Notes under the pieces: generated by a model | The model's input: only the letters and a program-made list of their open reading frames with translations | Told to the model about the DNA's origin: nothing | Database searches by the model: none | Shown here: in pieces, positions 35,552-47,000 of the stretch | How positions within the stretch are numbered: position 1 is the stretch's first letter | How the letters are laid out: each line of letters starts with the position of its first letter | DNA from: Gavia stellata | Lineage: Eukaryota; Chordata; Aves; Gaviiformes; Gaviidae | Reading direction: 5' to 3' | NCBI RefSeq assembly: GCF_030936135.1 | Contig: NC_082620.1 | Location: 1,798,001 to 1,862,000, forward strand | DNA length: 64,000 nt | Position numbers and translations under genes: made by a program

Positions 35552-38500
35552 ATGGCCCAGCAGCGCCGCGTCCAGCTCTCAACCCAGCGTCCCACCAGCA
35601 CCGTCTGCGTGCTGGGCACTGAGCTCTCCCTGGACGTCTGCGGGTAAGCGGCCGTGACGCAGGGGGGAAAAAAATAAAATCTGCTTTTTTATTATTTATT
35701 TATTTTATCCCCTTAATCAAGCTGATCAAAATAGCTCAGGGAGGGGTGGGGGCGATGCTGCTGCTTGGGGTGGTTTTACCGGGGGATGCCGAGCCCCGGG
35801 AGGAAGGGGATGCTCCAAATCACGATGCAGCGGCCGGGCGGTGACCTCTCCAAGGGGGATGTTGCAGTTTTTGGGGTGCCGAAAGTCACACCCCCACACC
35901 CCAGGAGCTTTAAGGGATGCCTCCGGCTGAGGTTCACATCCCAGCCAGGGGCTGCTGCGTCCTGCTGCAAAATGGAAATATTTCCCTGTTCCGGGGGAAT
36001 GTGGAGAGTGAAACCGCTGCGGCGCTGCTGGCCGGGGCGTCACCTCCCGGCACCGGGTGTTTTGGCTGCCTCCTTGGCCCCTGCCCAACTTCAAGTGCTT
36101 TTCGGCAGCAGGTTTTGCTTTTTGCTTCCTTAAAGCCCAGCTCAAGCAGCAGCTTAGTTGGGTTTTTTTCATTTTATCGCATGCATCCAAAGCCACACAC
36201 CATCCCATCGCTGCTGACAGCATCCTGTCCTCTCCAGCTGCCCCCGGGGGTGGGTTTTTCCCCTCCACCCTGGGGAGGGATCCGTGCTTCCCTCCTCGCA
36301 GGTCAGGAATTGTGCTCCTTGGCCCATCGCCCGTGGCCTCTTGCACCGGGGCGGAGCGATGCGAGCTGCAGCCTGCCCGATCGATCGTCGCAGCTTTGCT
36401 TTGCTCTTAAGGCGATGCGCTCAGTCAGGACTCGCTGCCGCGGGGCGAAACACGAGTATTTGGGCACCTCCATGCCACAACACCCTCCCAAACAGCTCCG
36501 GGATTCTGCTGCGATGGGATATTGCAGGCTTTGTCGCAATTGCATATTGTAGGACTTGTTGCACGTTGCAGGGTTCGTTGCAATTCAATATTTGGTGCAT
36601 GTTGCAGGGTTTATCACAATTAATATTGTGGGAATTGTTGCATTTTTCATCATTTGATGCAACCGAACGTTGCCAGATATGGTCTGTATCACAGGGTTTG
36701 TTGCAATTTATATTGCAAGATTTGTTTCTATTGCCTTTTGCAGGATTTGTTGCCTCTGGCGTGATTAGTTCTAATCGCCTTTTGCAGGATTTGTTGTAAT
36801 TGCCTTTTACAGGATTTGCTGTAATCGTGTTGTGCAGGATTTGCTGCGTATTGAAGGAATTGTTGCAACTGCAATTTGCAGGATTTATTGCATTTTGTGG
36901 GATTTATTGCAACTGCACGGTGCAGGATTTGTTGCGTATTGAAGAACTTGTTGCAACGGCGTATTGCAGGATTCGTTGCATTTTGCAGGACTTGATGCAA
37001 ATGCCTTTTGCAGGATTTGCTGCATATTGAAGGATTTATTGCAATTGCATTTTGTGGGATTAATTGCATTTTGCGGGATTAATTGCATTTTGCACGACTT
37101 GTTGCAATTGCACGTTGCGGGATGTCTTGCACGTTGCAGGATTTCTTGCATGTGGCAGGAGTTGCATCACCTGCAGATGTCCGCACATTATATTATTCTG
37201 GCAACGCCCCCCCACCTGAGGCTCTCGCCGGGCTTTCCCCCGCTCCAGGTCTGCACCCAAAGATGCCGTCGCCTTCCACGTGCAGGGGACGCCGGGCGTG
37301 AAGCTCTACGTGGTGCACGAGACGCAGAGCATCAAGTTGCCCTCCAGCGTGTGCCGCTGGCCCCTGGCCGCCGGCGCCGAGGTGCTGCTGGCCATGGATG
37401 CCCTCAGCAAGGATGTGGGTGATGAAAAGGTGGGTGCTGGTGCCCCAGCAGGATCCAGCCCTTCTTTGCATGGTGGCGAGCACCCGCTCCTTGTTGCAGG
37501 TCAGGATTTCTTATTTCGGGGAGGCCGGCGGGGTGCCTGTGGGCAGAGCCATGCTGTACCTCACCTGCGTGGGTAAGTGAGGGGGACACACACCCCCAAA
37601 TCGTGGCACCGGTGGGGATGCTCCCCCCCCAGCATCCCTCTCCCCGCAGAGGTCTCGCTGGACGCCGACACCAGCCGCAGCGGGGCAGCGAGCAGAACGC
37701 TGCTGGATAAGGTATAAAGGGGGAGTGGGACCCCCCCGGGACCACCGTGGGATGGAGGCGGTGATGGCCGGTGGCCCCCAGCCCCGTTTTACTCCCCATG
37801 CACACACACAGGCGACGTGGACGTGGGGTCCCGACGGGCACGGGGCCATCCTGCTGGTGAACTGTGACCGTGACGACCCCAAAGCCGAGACGCCGGATAA
37901 CCGCGACACCGCTATCCGCTCCTACGCTGGTACCGGCACATCCCATACAAGAACACTCTATTTTCCTATCTTTTTCCCCAAAATTTTCCTTTCTTACACC
38001 CCTTTTCCACCCCAGACCTGAAGGACATGTCGCAGATGGTGCTGTGGACCCGAGGTCCCCGCACCATCTTCACCGGCCACCGCCTCCTTCTCCACGTGGA
38101 CTTCAGCGACGCTGATAAAGTCGGCGTTTTCTACGGCGGCAGTGAGTGCCTGACGCTGGGGTTTTGGGGGGGACAGAGACCCCAAATTATAGGGGTTCAA
38201 GCAAAACGCAGCAGAGCGGGTACCGCTTCTGCAGCATCCGACCTACATCCCATGGGGGGGGTTTATCTGATGCACTGGGTGATTTTGCTCGCCGCCATGC
38301 TCTCTCCATGGGATCAAAAATGCCTTTTTTGCAAGATTTTAGCAAAAAAATGGAGCTGAAGCGGTGCAGCAAAGGGGTCGGCTGTTTAAGGGGGTTGCAC
38401 GGTGCTTGCACCCGTAGACAGCGTCGCGCTGGAGGAGTACAAACACGTGCTGGGGGGCTCGAAGCTTGCCTACACCGTCAAACCCAGCCGGCATCAAGAG

Positions 38501-41500
38501 GAGAGCATCTTCTACGTGGAGGGGCTCGCCTTCCCCGACGTCGGCTTTTCAGGGCTGGTGGCTTTCCACGTCACGCTGCTGGAGAGCCCCGAGAAGGTAC
38601 CGGCCATGGGGCAGGCGGGGAGGGGAGTCAGGGTGAGCCGTAACGGGGGGGCAGCGGAGCCCAAGTGCTGTTTCCCTCCCCGTCCCAGGGTTTGCTGGAG
38701 ACGCCGATTTTCACCGACACGGTGGTTTTCCGCGTGGCTCCGTGGATCATGACCCCCAACACGGCGGCACCGCTGGAGGTCTTTGTCTGCAGGTGGGTGC
38801 TGGGTGAGCGGCCGCATCCTGCCCGGTGCTGGGTCAGCCCCCATATCCCATTTTCTTCCCAGCGTGGATGATAATGAGGATTTCGTGGCGGCCGTGGGTG
38901 CCGTGGCCGAGAAAGCCAAGTGCCCGCTCACCGTCTGCCCGCTGCCGGAGAACCGCCAGGACCGCTGGATCCAGGTGGGTGCAGGATGATGCCCAGCCCC
39001 ATCCTCGCTGCAGCAGCTCCAGGGGGGTTCCCCCCATCTTCTTCATCCCTTCTCCAGGACGAGGTCGAATTCGGCTACGTACAAGCCCCCCACAAGACCT
39101 TCCCCGTCGTCTTCGACTCGCCCCGCGACTGGGGGCTGAAGGATTTCCCCGTCAAGAGCATCCTGGTACCCGACCCCTTCCTCCTCCCTTCCCCAGCAAG
39201 GCGTAAAAGCTTTGCAAACCCATAAAAAAATAGAATAAATCCATTTTTTTGCGTGCATTTTTGGGAAGGGAAGAGCCAGCACAGAGGGTGATTTGGGACT
39301 GCTGCATTTTGGGTGCCTACAGCTTTTTTTAACCATTATCGCTTTTTTTTTCCCTATCCAGGGCCCCGATTTCGGCTACGTGGCCCGGCAAGCGCCGGAG
39401 GGTGCCTCCAGCCTCGATTCCTTCGGTAATTTGGAGGTGAGCCCCCCCGTGACAGTGCGGGGCAAGGAATATCCCTTGGGCCGTATCCTGATCGGCAGCA
39501 GCTTCCCCAGGTGAGATGCAGGATGGAGGGATCAGAGCGTTGGGGAAAAAAAAAAAACAAAAAAGGATTTTTATGCACAATTTGAGGTTGGTTGCAAGCA
39601 GAGCATCACCTTGGGCACCCCAAAATGGCAGCCCCCCCCTTATGCCCCCCCCTAGATTTGGCGGCCGGCGGATGGCGAAAGCCGTCAAGGATTTTCTCGT
39701 TGCCCAACAAGTGCAGGCGCCGGTGGAGCTATTTTCGGACTGGCTCCATGTCGGCCACGTGGATGAGTTTCTCAGCTTTGTCCCCGCGCCCGATCGGAAG
39801 GTAACGAGTCCCACGGGTGGGGAAAAGTGGGGTGCAAGATTTATACCCCCACCCAAAAATCATCCCTTTCTCCCTCCCCAGGGTTTTCGGCTGCTCCTGG
39901 CCAGCCCCAGCGCCTGCTACCAGCTCCTGAAGGAGAAGCAAGAGGAGGGGTTCGGCGAGGCGGCCATGTTCAAGGGTAGGGGGGAGGATGAAAAATGGGG
40001 CTCGATGGCTTGTTTTTCCCTTTTTCCTGCAAAATGCAATGGGGTGGGTAATGCACAGCACCCCAAAACCCAGCTAATGGCTGGAAAGTGGTGCTGGCAG
40101 CAAGGGTGGGGGGCAGAAATAAGTGGAATTAATTAAAAAGCTGCATAGATTTGATATCCCGGGTTGGGATGGAGCTCGCTGCTGGTGACCCCTGAGACGG
40201 GGGAGCTCCTGGCTCCGACCCGGCAGTCTGGTCCCAGACGGGTTGGGGGAAGAATTCCTGCCCGGTTATTTGTGCTGCAGGACTGGGGGAGGTGCCCAAG
40301 CCGACGATAAACGAGATTCTGGCTAACGAAGGCCTCCGGAAATTCAATAATTACGTCCAGGTGAGGAAGGGGAGCAGGGGGCTGCTTTCCAGCCTGCCCT
40401 GTCCCTCCATCCGCCTGTCCAGCCCTCCAACCATCCACCCATCCGGTTGTCCCTCTGTCCATCCACCCACCCATCCCTCCTTGTATCTGCCCATCCCTCC
40501 GTCCATCCCTCCATCCATCCACCCATTCCTTCCTCCATCCCTCTGTCCATCCATCTCTCCATCCCTCTATCCTTCCTTCTGCCCATCCCTCCATCTCTCC
40601 ACCTCTCTGTCCGTTCCTCTGTCCATTCTTCTGTCCATACATCTCTCCATCCCTCTGTCCAGCCTTCTCTCCATCCATTCCTCCATCCATTCTTCTGTCC
40701 ATCCATCTCTCCATCCCTCTGTCCATCCCTCCACCCATCCCTCTGTCCATCCACCCACCCATTCCTCCTTGCGTCTGCCCATCCCTCCATCCATCCCTCC
40801 ATCCATCCACCCATTCCTTCCTCCATCCCTCTGTCCATTCATCCACCCATCCCTCCATCTCTCCACCTCTCTGTCCATCCCTCTGTCCATTCTTCTGTCC
40901 ATGCATCTCTCCATCCCTCTGTCCAGCCTTCTCTCCATCCATTCCTCTGTCCATCCATCTCTCCATCCCTCCCTCCACACATTCCTCCCTCTGTCCATCC
41001 ACCCATCCCTCTGTCCATCCCTCCATCCATCCACCCATTCCTTCCTCCATCCCTCTGTCCATCCACCCATCCCTCCCTCCATCTCTCCACCTGTCTGTCC
41101 ACCCCTCTGTCCATTCTTCTGTCCATGCATCTCTCCATCCCTCTGTCCATCCCTCCACCCATTCCTCCCTCTGTCCATCCACCCATCCCTCTGTCCCTCC
41201 CTCCCCGGCCCCACGGCTGACGCCTCTCCCCTCCCCTCAGAGCTGCATCAGCTGGAACAGGGACATCCTGAAGCGAGCGCTGGGTCTGGCCGAGCCGGAC
41301 ATCCTCGACATCCCCCAGCTCTTCCGAGGCGACGTGGCCACCGGTGCCGAAGCCTTCTTCCCCGACATGGTAACGCCCAGCATCCTCCCCCTGCCCCGAC
41401 CCCCGGGGCTCGATTTGGGGGGAGATTCGCGCTCTCACAGCACCCCGCGTGCTGCAGGTGAACATGCTGGTGCTGGGCAGGCACCTGGGCATCCCCAAGC

Positions 41501-41691
41501 CCTTTGGACCGCTGGTGGGTGGGCAGTGCTGCCTGGAGCAGCGGGTGCGGGCGCTGCTGGAGCCCCTGGGCCTCACCTGCACCTTCATCGACGACTACTT
41601 CTCCTACCACGTCCTCTCCGGGGAGGTCCACTGCGGCACCAACGTCCGTCGCAAGCCCTTCGCCTTCAAATGGTGGCACATGGTGCCCTGA
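35552..41691 (+). CDS. PADI3: PADI3, peptidylarginine deiminase 3, complete
   Basis: Calcium-dependent protein-arginine deiminase, tandem duplicate of PADI1 on the same strand; called PADI3 by position. Sixteen exons: 35552-35643, 37249-37429, 37500-37572, 37650-37711, 37812-37929, 38016-38141, 38418-38596, 38689-38792, 38863-38974, 39058-39165, 39362-39510, 39656-39800, 39882-39975, 40281-40360, 41241-41369 and 41458-41691. Total 1,986 nt, 661 residues. All catalytic motifs are intact (DRWIQDE, GHVDEF, VHCGTNV). The exon 4 loop ([15 protein letters not shown]) has lost most calcium-binding acids found in PADI2. Introns are very short except intron 1 (1.6 kb) and intron 14 (0.88 kb), both filled largely by tandem repeats. 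Codons are strongly G/C-ending. Exon 16 matches PADI1 exon 16 at 226 of 234 bases, far above the rest of the genes. Confidence 0.94.
36515..37165. repeat. About 30-bp minisatellite (TTGCAGGATTTGTTGCAATTGC type) in PADI3 intron 1
   Basis: Around 20 imperfect copies of a unit with the core TTGCAGGATT(T/G)GTTGCA, alternating with CAATTGCA and CATTTTGCA. The array ends about 80 bp before exon 2. The minus-strand frame gives repeated NKSCKMQ-like peptide, which is not a gene. Confidence 0.85.
40384..41215. repeat. CCATCC / CTCTGTCCATCC minisatellite in PADI3 intron 14
   Basis: About 830 bp made almost only of TCCATCC, CACCCATCC, CTCTGTCC and TTCTGTCC blocks, with higher-order duplications of about 160-280 bp. 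It fills the intron between exons 14 and 15. Long open frames on both strands (serine/proline-rich plus, DGW-rich minus) arise because the units are near multiples of four and twelve bases. Confidence 0.95.
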
Positions 41692-41787
41692 AGCGACCGC
41701 GGCACTGACGCGGTTCCTCCTCCCCAAATCCCTCTCCCCATCCCTGCCAAGTGCCTTCGGCGGCGCTGGCCCTCGGCTTGCGCTTGA

Positions 41788-41793
41788 AATAAA
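41788..41793 (+). terminator. PADI3 polyadenylation signal
   Basis: AATAAA lies 97 nt after the PADI3 stop codon, implying a short 3' UTR. Confidence 0.8.
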
Positions 41794-42014
41794 AGGGCTG
41801 CAGCTTTCTGCCGGCCTCCCTCTTGCTGGGTGCGAGGTTTGAAGCTTAATTTTAAACGGGAAGATGGTTTTATTTTTTTTGCGCTCGCTGGGTGACACTT
41901 CGTGGCGCTGGGGCGCAGGGGTATTGCTCTCCCAGCCCAGCACGTAAAATTAAAATGGTTAAACTGGGCGGGGGAAAAGTGCTGGGGGGGGGTTATACGG
42001 TTCTCTGTCTTGCT

Positions 42015-42530
42015 GCAGCGATGCATACGCAAAAATGCATGTGCAAAAATACACGTGCGTGCCCCAAAACACGCACACGCAAAGCTACCTGCGCACGGGT
42101 ACGTGTGCACACCCAAAACCACACACGTGCAAAAAAAAAATACAGGTGCGTGCACAAAACCACGCATCTGTGTGTGCACAAAAACACCCGCTGCACAAAA
42201 ATACATCCATGCACCAAAATACACCTGCAGGCGTGCACAGAAATGCCTGCAACCCCCCCCACCCGCACGCAAAACCACCCCACGCGCAGGAAAACGCACG
42301 TGCCCGCACAAAACCACGCATGCACGCGCAAAACCCCCCATGCACGCCCAAAAAGCCGCCCGCCCGCACAAAACCCAAGCGTGCACCTGCAAAACGGCGC
42401 CTGCACGCGCAAAACGCGCGTGTGCGCAGCGCCAGACACGCGCACGAACCCCCCGTGTGCGCGTGCAAAAAATGCACGGGCGCGCGCAAAACTGCGCGCG
42501 CGCGCACTCAAATGCAGGCACTGCCCTGCG
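42015..42530. repeat. Alternating purine-pyrimidine minisatellite (GCACGCAAAAC / CGCGCG type)
   Basis: About 500 bp of imperfect 15-18 bp units such as TGCACGCGCAAAAC and GTGCACAAAAACAC, drifting to pure CGCGCGCG at its right end. It lies in the tail-to-tail gap between PADI3 and RCC2. Long lysine/alanine/histidine-rich frames here are spurious. Confidence 0.9.
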
Positions 42531-42784
42531 TTTGCGCCCCACCTGCGAAATATTAGGGGGAAATATTGGGGGGGGGGATATTTTGGGATGGAGGGTGCTG
42601 TCGGCAGCAGGATGGTGCCCGCTAACGACGGGCGATTTGGTTTTGGGGCTGCTGGGCGTGCAGGGCGGGGAGGAAAAAGCACCCCCGCGCACCTCCCCTT
42701 GGGTCAATTAATTAAATTTACATGAAAACCCAAAAAAACGGGTGGATAGAGCGAGCGGCGCGAGGGGCGTACACAATGACGTCG

Positions 42785-42790
42785 TTTATT
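42785..42790 (-). terminator. Candidate RCC2 polyadenylation signal
   Basis: TTTATT on the plus strand reads AATAAA on the RCC2 strand, 1.3 kb after the stop codon. A 3' UTR of about 1.3 kb (42.77-44.09 kb) would fit this gene. The segment holds several A and T homopolymers but no open frame of note. Confidence 0.55.
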
Positions 42791-44093
42791 TAAACGTTTA
42801 CTCCAAGAAATATAAAAAAACCCCGTGAAGACGACAATTACAGCACTAACCCAGGACCCGCGCAGCTAAAGGACGAGTTGTTCCGAGAGTCTCGTGGTTT
42901 GGGGTTCTCCTCTTCCTCGAGCCTCCTCCTAAAAATATTCTTCTGGTGGGCAGATGACCCAAAATGATGCTTTTTTTTGGAGTAAAAGTGGGTTTGGGGT
43001 GATTTCTTCACCCCGTTTTAGTGGGGTTGCGGCATCCGCTCGTGCCGCAACCCCTCAAAAAACCCCAATATTGCTAAAAAAAGCGGAATATTTGCCTTTT
43101 CCGCCCAGCTGCTCTCCCTGTCCTGGGTATTTTCTAACACACACCCCCCAAAAAAATCCCCCAAAATAACCCCCAACCCCAAAGCGAATAAGAATAAAAA
43201 TAAAACCCCCAAAACCCCCTTTTTTTAACTGCGAAACTCCCCGAACGGGCGCCAACGCCGCCCTCCCCGAGCACCCAGCGCGACCCGGCGGGGAGAGCGG
43301 CAAAGCTTTCCGAAACCACCCGATAAAACGCATCGAAAAATTCGAAAGAAACCCGACGAATTGTTAAAAAAAAAAAAAAAAAAATTAAAAAAAAATTAAA
43401 AAACCTATAAAATAAACCCCAACACCACCCAAAGCCGAATCGCCCTGGGGTTGCGCGGAGGCAGAGCCGGGCTCTGCTCGCAAAGGCACCTCGTTTCTCC
43501 AGCACAGTGCACAGCGTCGCAGGAGGGACTCCGGGCCGATACCAGGCGGAAATAATTAATACTAATTAAAACAAATTAAGAAAAAATTCCGAGCAAAAGC
43601 TTTCGGGCTCCCCTCTTCATCCCTGAGATCTCCCTGGGGTGGGCGAGGGCTGCGACGGCGGGGAGGGGAGCCCCGAAATGCAATTATAGCGCTCAAAGCG
43701 AGGGGGGGTATTTGGGGAAAAAAGCCCCCCAAAAATAGGAATATTGGGGGGGGCGGGAGGGGGAAAAGGTGTTTTGCAGCTGCTTCAGGTCCCCAATTTT
43801 ACCCCCAGCCCACGGCCGGGGATGTTTGTAGCCGGGAAAAGGGGAAATAATAAAAAGCGATGGAGAAAAATACAAATAAAATTAAAATAATTATAAAAAG
43901 ACCCCCCCCAAACACTAAGCCTGGACGTGCCAAAAGGTCCTGCTACGGTCGGGAGCTCAAAAAAGCCGGGGGGGGAGGAAATAAACCCCCCCAAGGCTTT
44001 GGAAATGGGAGAACAGGTAGTTAAAACCGCGGCTGGCTTGGAAAAGCGGGGTTTTGGGGGGGACCCCGGGTCCCGGCGGAGGGGGGGAACCCC
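42791..44093 (-). other. Putative RCC2 3' UTR
   Basis: Non-coding DNA between the RCC2 stop and the candidate polyadenylation signal. It carries a long A run at about 43,365-43,384 (U-rich in the transcript) and several short G and C runs. No repeat array is seen. Confidence 0.5.
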
Positions 44094-47000
44094 TCAGAGG
44101 GTGCGGGGGTTGTATTCGGGCAGCTTGCGGAGCTTCTCTTTTTCGGCGTCGCTCTCGTCGCGGGCGATCACCAGCGAGTGGGCATAGCCCATGGCCACCT
44201 GGGATGGGGGCGGAGGGGGGAAACTGAGGCACGGGGTCACGTGCCTCGTTCCCCGCTGCTTCCCCCCCACCCCAGCTTTTATCCAGGACCGTGTTCGAGC
44301 AGCCCACGGGTGTGATGAGTTGTGTACAGCCTCAGCCATTGAAGGGGGGCGTTCACACACCCTCCCTCCAGCATCCCATGGGTGTGATGAGTTGCGTACA
44401 GCCTCAGCCATTGCAGGGGGGGCGTCCACACACCCTCCCTCCAGCATCCCATGGGTGTGATGAGTTGCGTACAGCCTCAGCCATTGCAGGGGGGCGTCCA
44501 CACACCCTCCCTCCAGCATCCCATGGGTGTGATGAGTTGTGTACGGCCTCAGCCACAATAATTATTTAAGGGGTGGGAGCCTGCATGCCCTCCCTCCAAC
44601 ATCCCATGGGTGTTATAAGTTGCGTACCGCCTCAACCACCGTATTTATTTCGGGGGGGCCCACGCGCCCTCCCTCCAGCATCCTCCGGCGGGGTCCCCCC
44701 CTCACCTGCTCCGTGTAGATCCCATCCAGGGTCTTCACCTCTTGGGCGGCCGTTGAGGATTTGGGCTTGTGGTCCCCGTAGCCCTGGCAAGTGCATCCCA
44801 TGGAGAGGGGGGGGAAAATCAACGTGGGAGGGGCGGGGGGAAGCAGCCGGTCCCTTCTGCTAGCGGCTGGGGGGGCGTTTTGGGGTGTCGAGGGGTTGGG
44901 GGTCCCCGGTAAATCCTTCTTACCAGTTCCCCGAAGGTGGGCGAGGGACCCCAGCTGATGGTGCTCTCATCCGCCGCCACGATGATGCTGCTCTTCCTGC
45001 AGCGGGGTGCAAGGCAGGGTGACCCCGCGCCCCGCCCCCCCGACATCCCCACTGGCAGCTGCACCCCAAAAATAATCCGGGAAATTGGAGGGGTTGCGGG
45101 GGGTGGGACTTACCCACAGGCCAGGCTGCGGATTTTCCAGCCGCAGAGGTCCTGCACGGCTTTGGGGTACATGGTGGACTCTCGGGAGGTGTTGGTGGCA
45201 CCCCAAAAAAACAAGCCGCCTGCAAACCCCGACATCGCCCGTCAAGCCACGCCACCCTCCCCGAGCATGCATTGTCCCCCCCCCAAAATACCGCCGCGTT
45301 CGCTTGGAAACGCCGCAATGCCGACCTGTCTCGCTGACGGCGAAGGAGCACGTGTAGCCGGCGTAGATCTGCGCCGCCCCGCGCCCCGGGAAGTCGAAGA
45401 GCTTCACCAGCCGAGGCACCATCTCGTCCTTCTGCTCGGCGTGGCCCAGCCGCCCGTAACCCCCAAATCCCCAGGAGAAAACGCGCTTCTGCGAGTCCAG
45501 GACCAGCTGGGGATGGAGAAACGGTTCCCCCACCCCGGCCCCAGCGCTGTCAGCAGCTGAGACCTGACCAACTCAGCGCAGGGAAAGCCGCAGCAGCCAC
45601 AATTAAACGGCATCGAATGGGGTGCGTATTGCGAACGCCAAACGCGCCCTGCAAATCTCTGTCCTTAAACGCACGTTGCCAATCTGTAGCCTTAAACTCA
45701 CCCTGCAAATCTCTATCCTCATACGCATGCTGCAAGATGAGTCCTTAAATGCACGTTGCAAATCTCTATCCTCATACGCACGCTGCAAGATGTGTCCTAA
45801 AATGCACGCTGCAAACCTCAATCCTTAAACGCACGCTGCAAATCTTAATCCTTAGCATGCATGCTGTAAATCTTTAGCCTTACATGCACCCTGCAAGTAT
45901 TCATCCTTAAATGCACGCTGCAAATACTTACCTTCACACGCACGCTGCAAGTATTTACCCTTAAATGCACGCTGCAAGTATTTACCCTTAAATGCACGCT
46001 GCAAACCTCAATCCTTAAATGCAGGCTGCAAATCTTCATCCTTAGCATGCACGCCGCAAAACTTTATCCTTAAAACCACATGCTGCAAATCTCTGTCCTT
46101 AAAGGCATACTGCAAATATTTATCCTCATACGCATGCTGCAAATCTTGACCCTTAACTGCACCCTGCAGATCTTGATCCTTACACGCACCCTGCAAAACT
46201 CTGTCCTTAAATGCACCCTGCAAGTATTTATCCTTAAACGCACCCTGCAAATCTCCACCCTTATATGCGTGCTGCGAGAATTCATCCTTAAATGCATGCT
46301 GCAAACCTCAATCCTTAAATGCAGCCTGCAAATCTTTAGCCTTACATGCACCCTGCGAGTATTCATCCTTAAACACACACTGCAGATCTTTATCCCGACA
46401 CGCACGCTGCAAGTCTCTATCCTAAAATGCACGCTGCAAATCTTTATCCTTATATGCACAATGCAAATCTCTACCAGTAAATGCACGCTGCAAATCTTAA
46501 ATGCACGCTGCAAATCTTTATCCTTATATGCACAATGCAAAGCTCTACCTGTAAATGCACGCTGCAAATCTCAAATGCACGCTGCACATCTCTACACATC
46601 TACGCATGCTGCAAAACTTTAGCCTTACACCCACACTGCTAATATTTATCATCATATGCACGCTGCAAATTTTAATCCTTAAACGCAGGCTGCAAATCTT
46701 CATCCTTAGCATGCACGCCGCAAAACTTTAGCCTTAAAACACGCGCTGCAAACCTCCGTCCTTAAAGGCGTACTGCGAATATTCATCCTCATATGCACGC
46801 TGTATTTATCCTCCAATGCATGCTACGACTCTCTAGCCTTAAATGCACACTGCAAACGTTTACCCTTACATGCACACTGCAAATCTTCAGCCTTAAATGC
46901 ACCGCGCAAATATTTATCCTTAAACGCACGCTGCAACCCTCTGGCCTGAAATGCGCCCTGCAGATTTTTACCCTTACGCTCACCCTGCAAATCTCTTCTC

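Noticed and set aside
40133-41461. Minus-strand 349-codon and plus-strand 389-codon frames
   Set aside because: Both translate the CCATCC minisatellite; PADI3 exons 14 and 15 flank it and the splice sites place it in an intron.
41604-42725. Cysteine/arginine- and lysine/histidine-rich frames of 230-370 codons
   Set aside because: They are products of the alternating CA/CG array; no start, splice or family evidence supports them.
46070-46622. Nine-residue repeat proteins on both strands
   Set aside because: The 27-bp unit length keeps frames open automatically; the region is intronic to RCC2.
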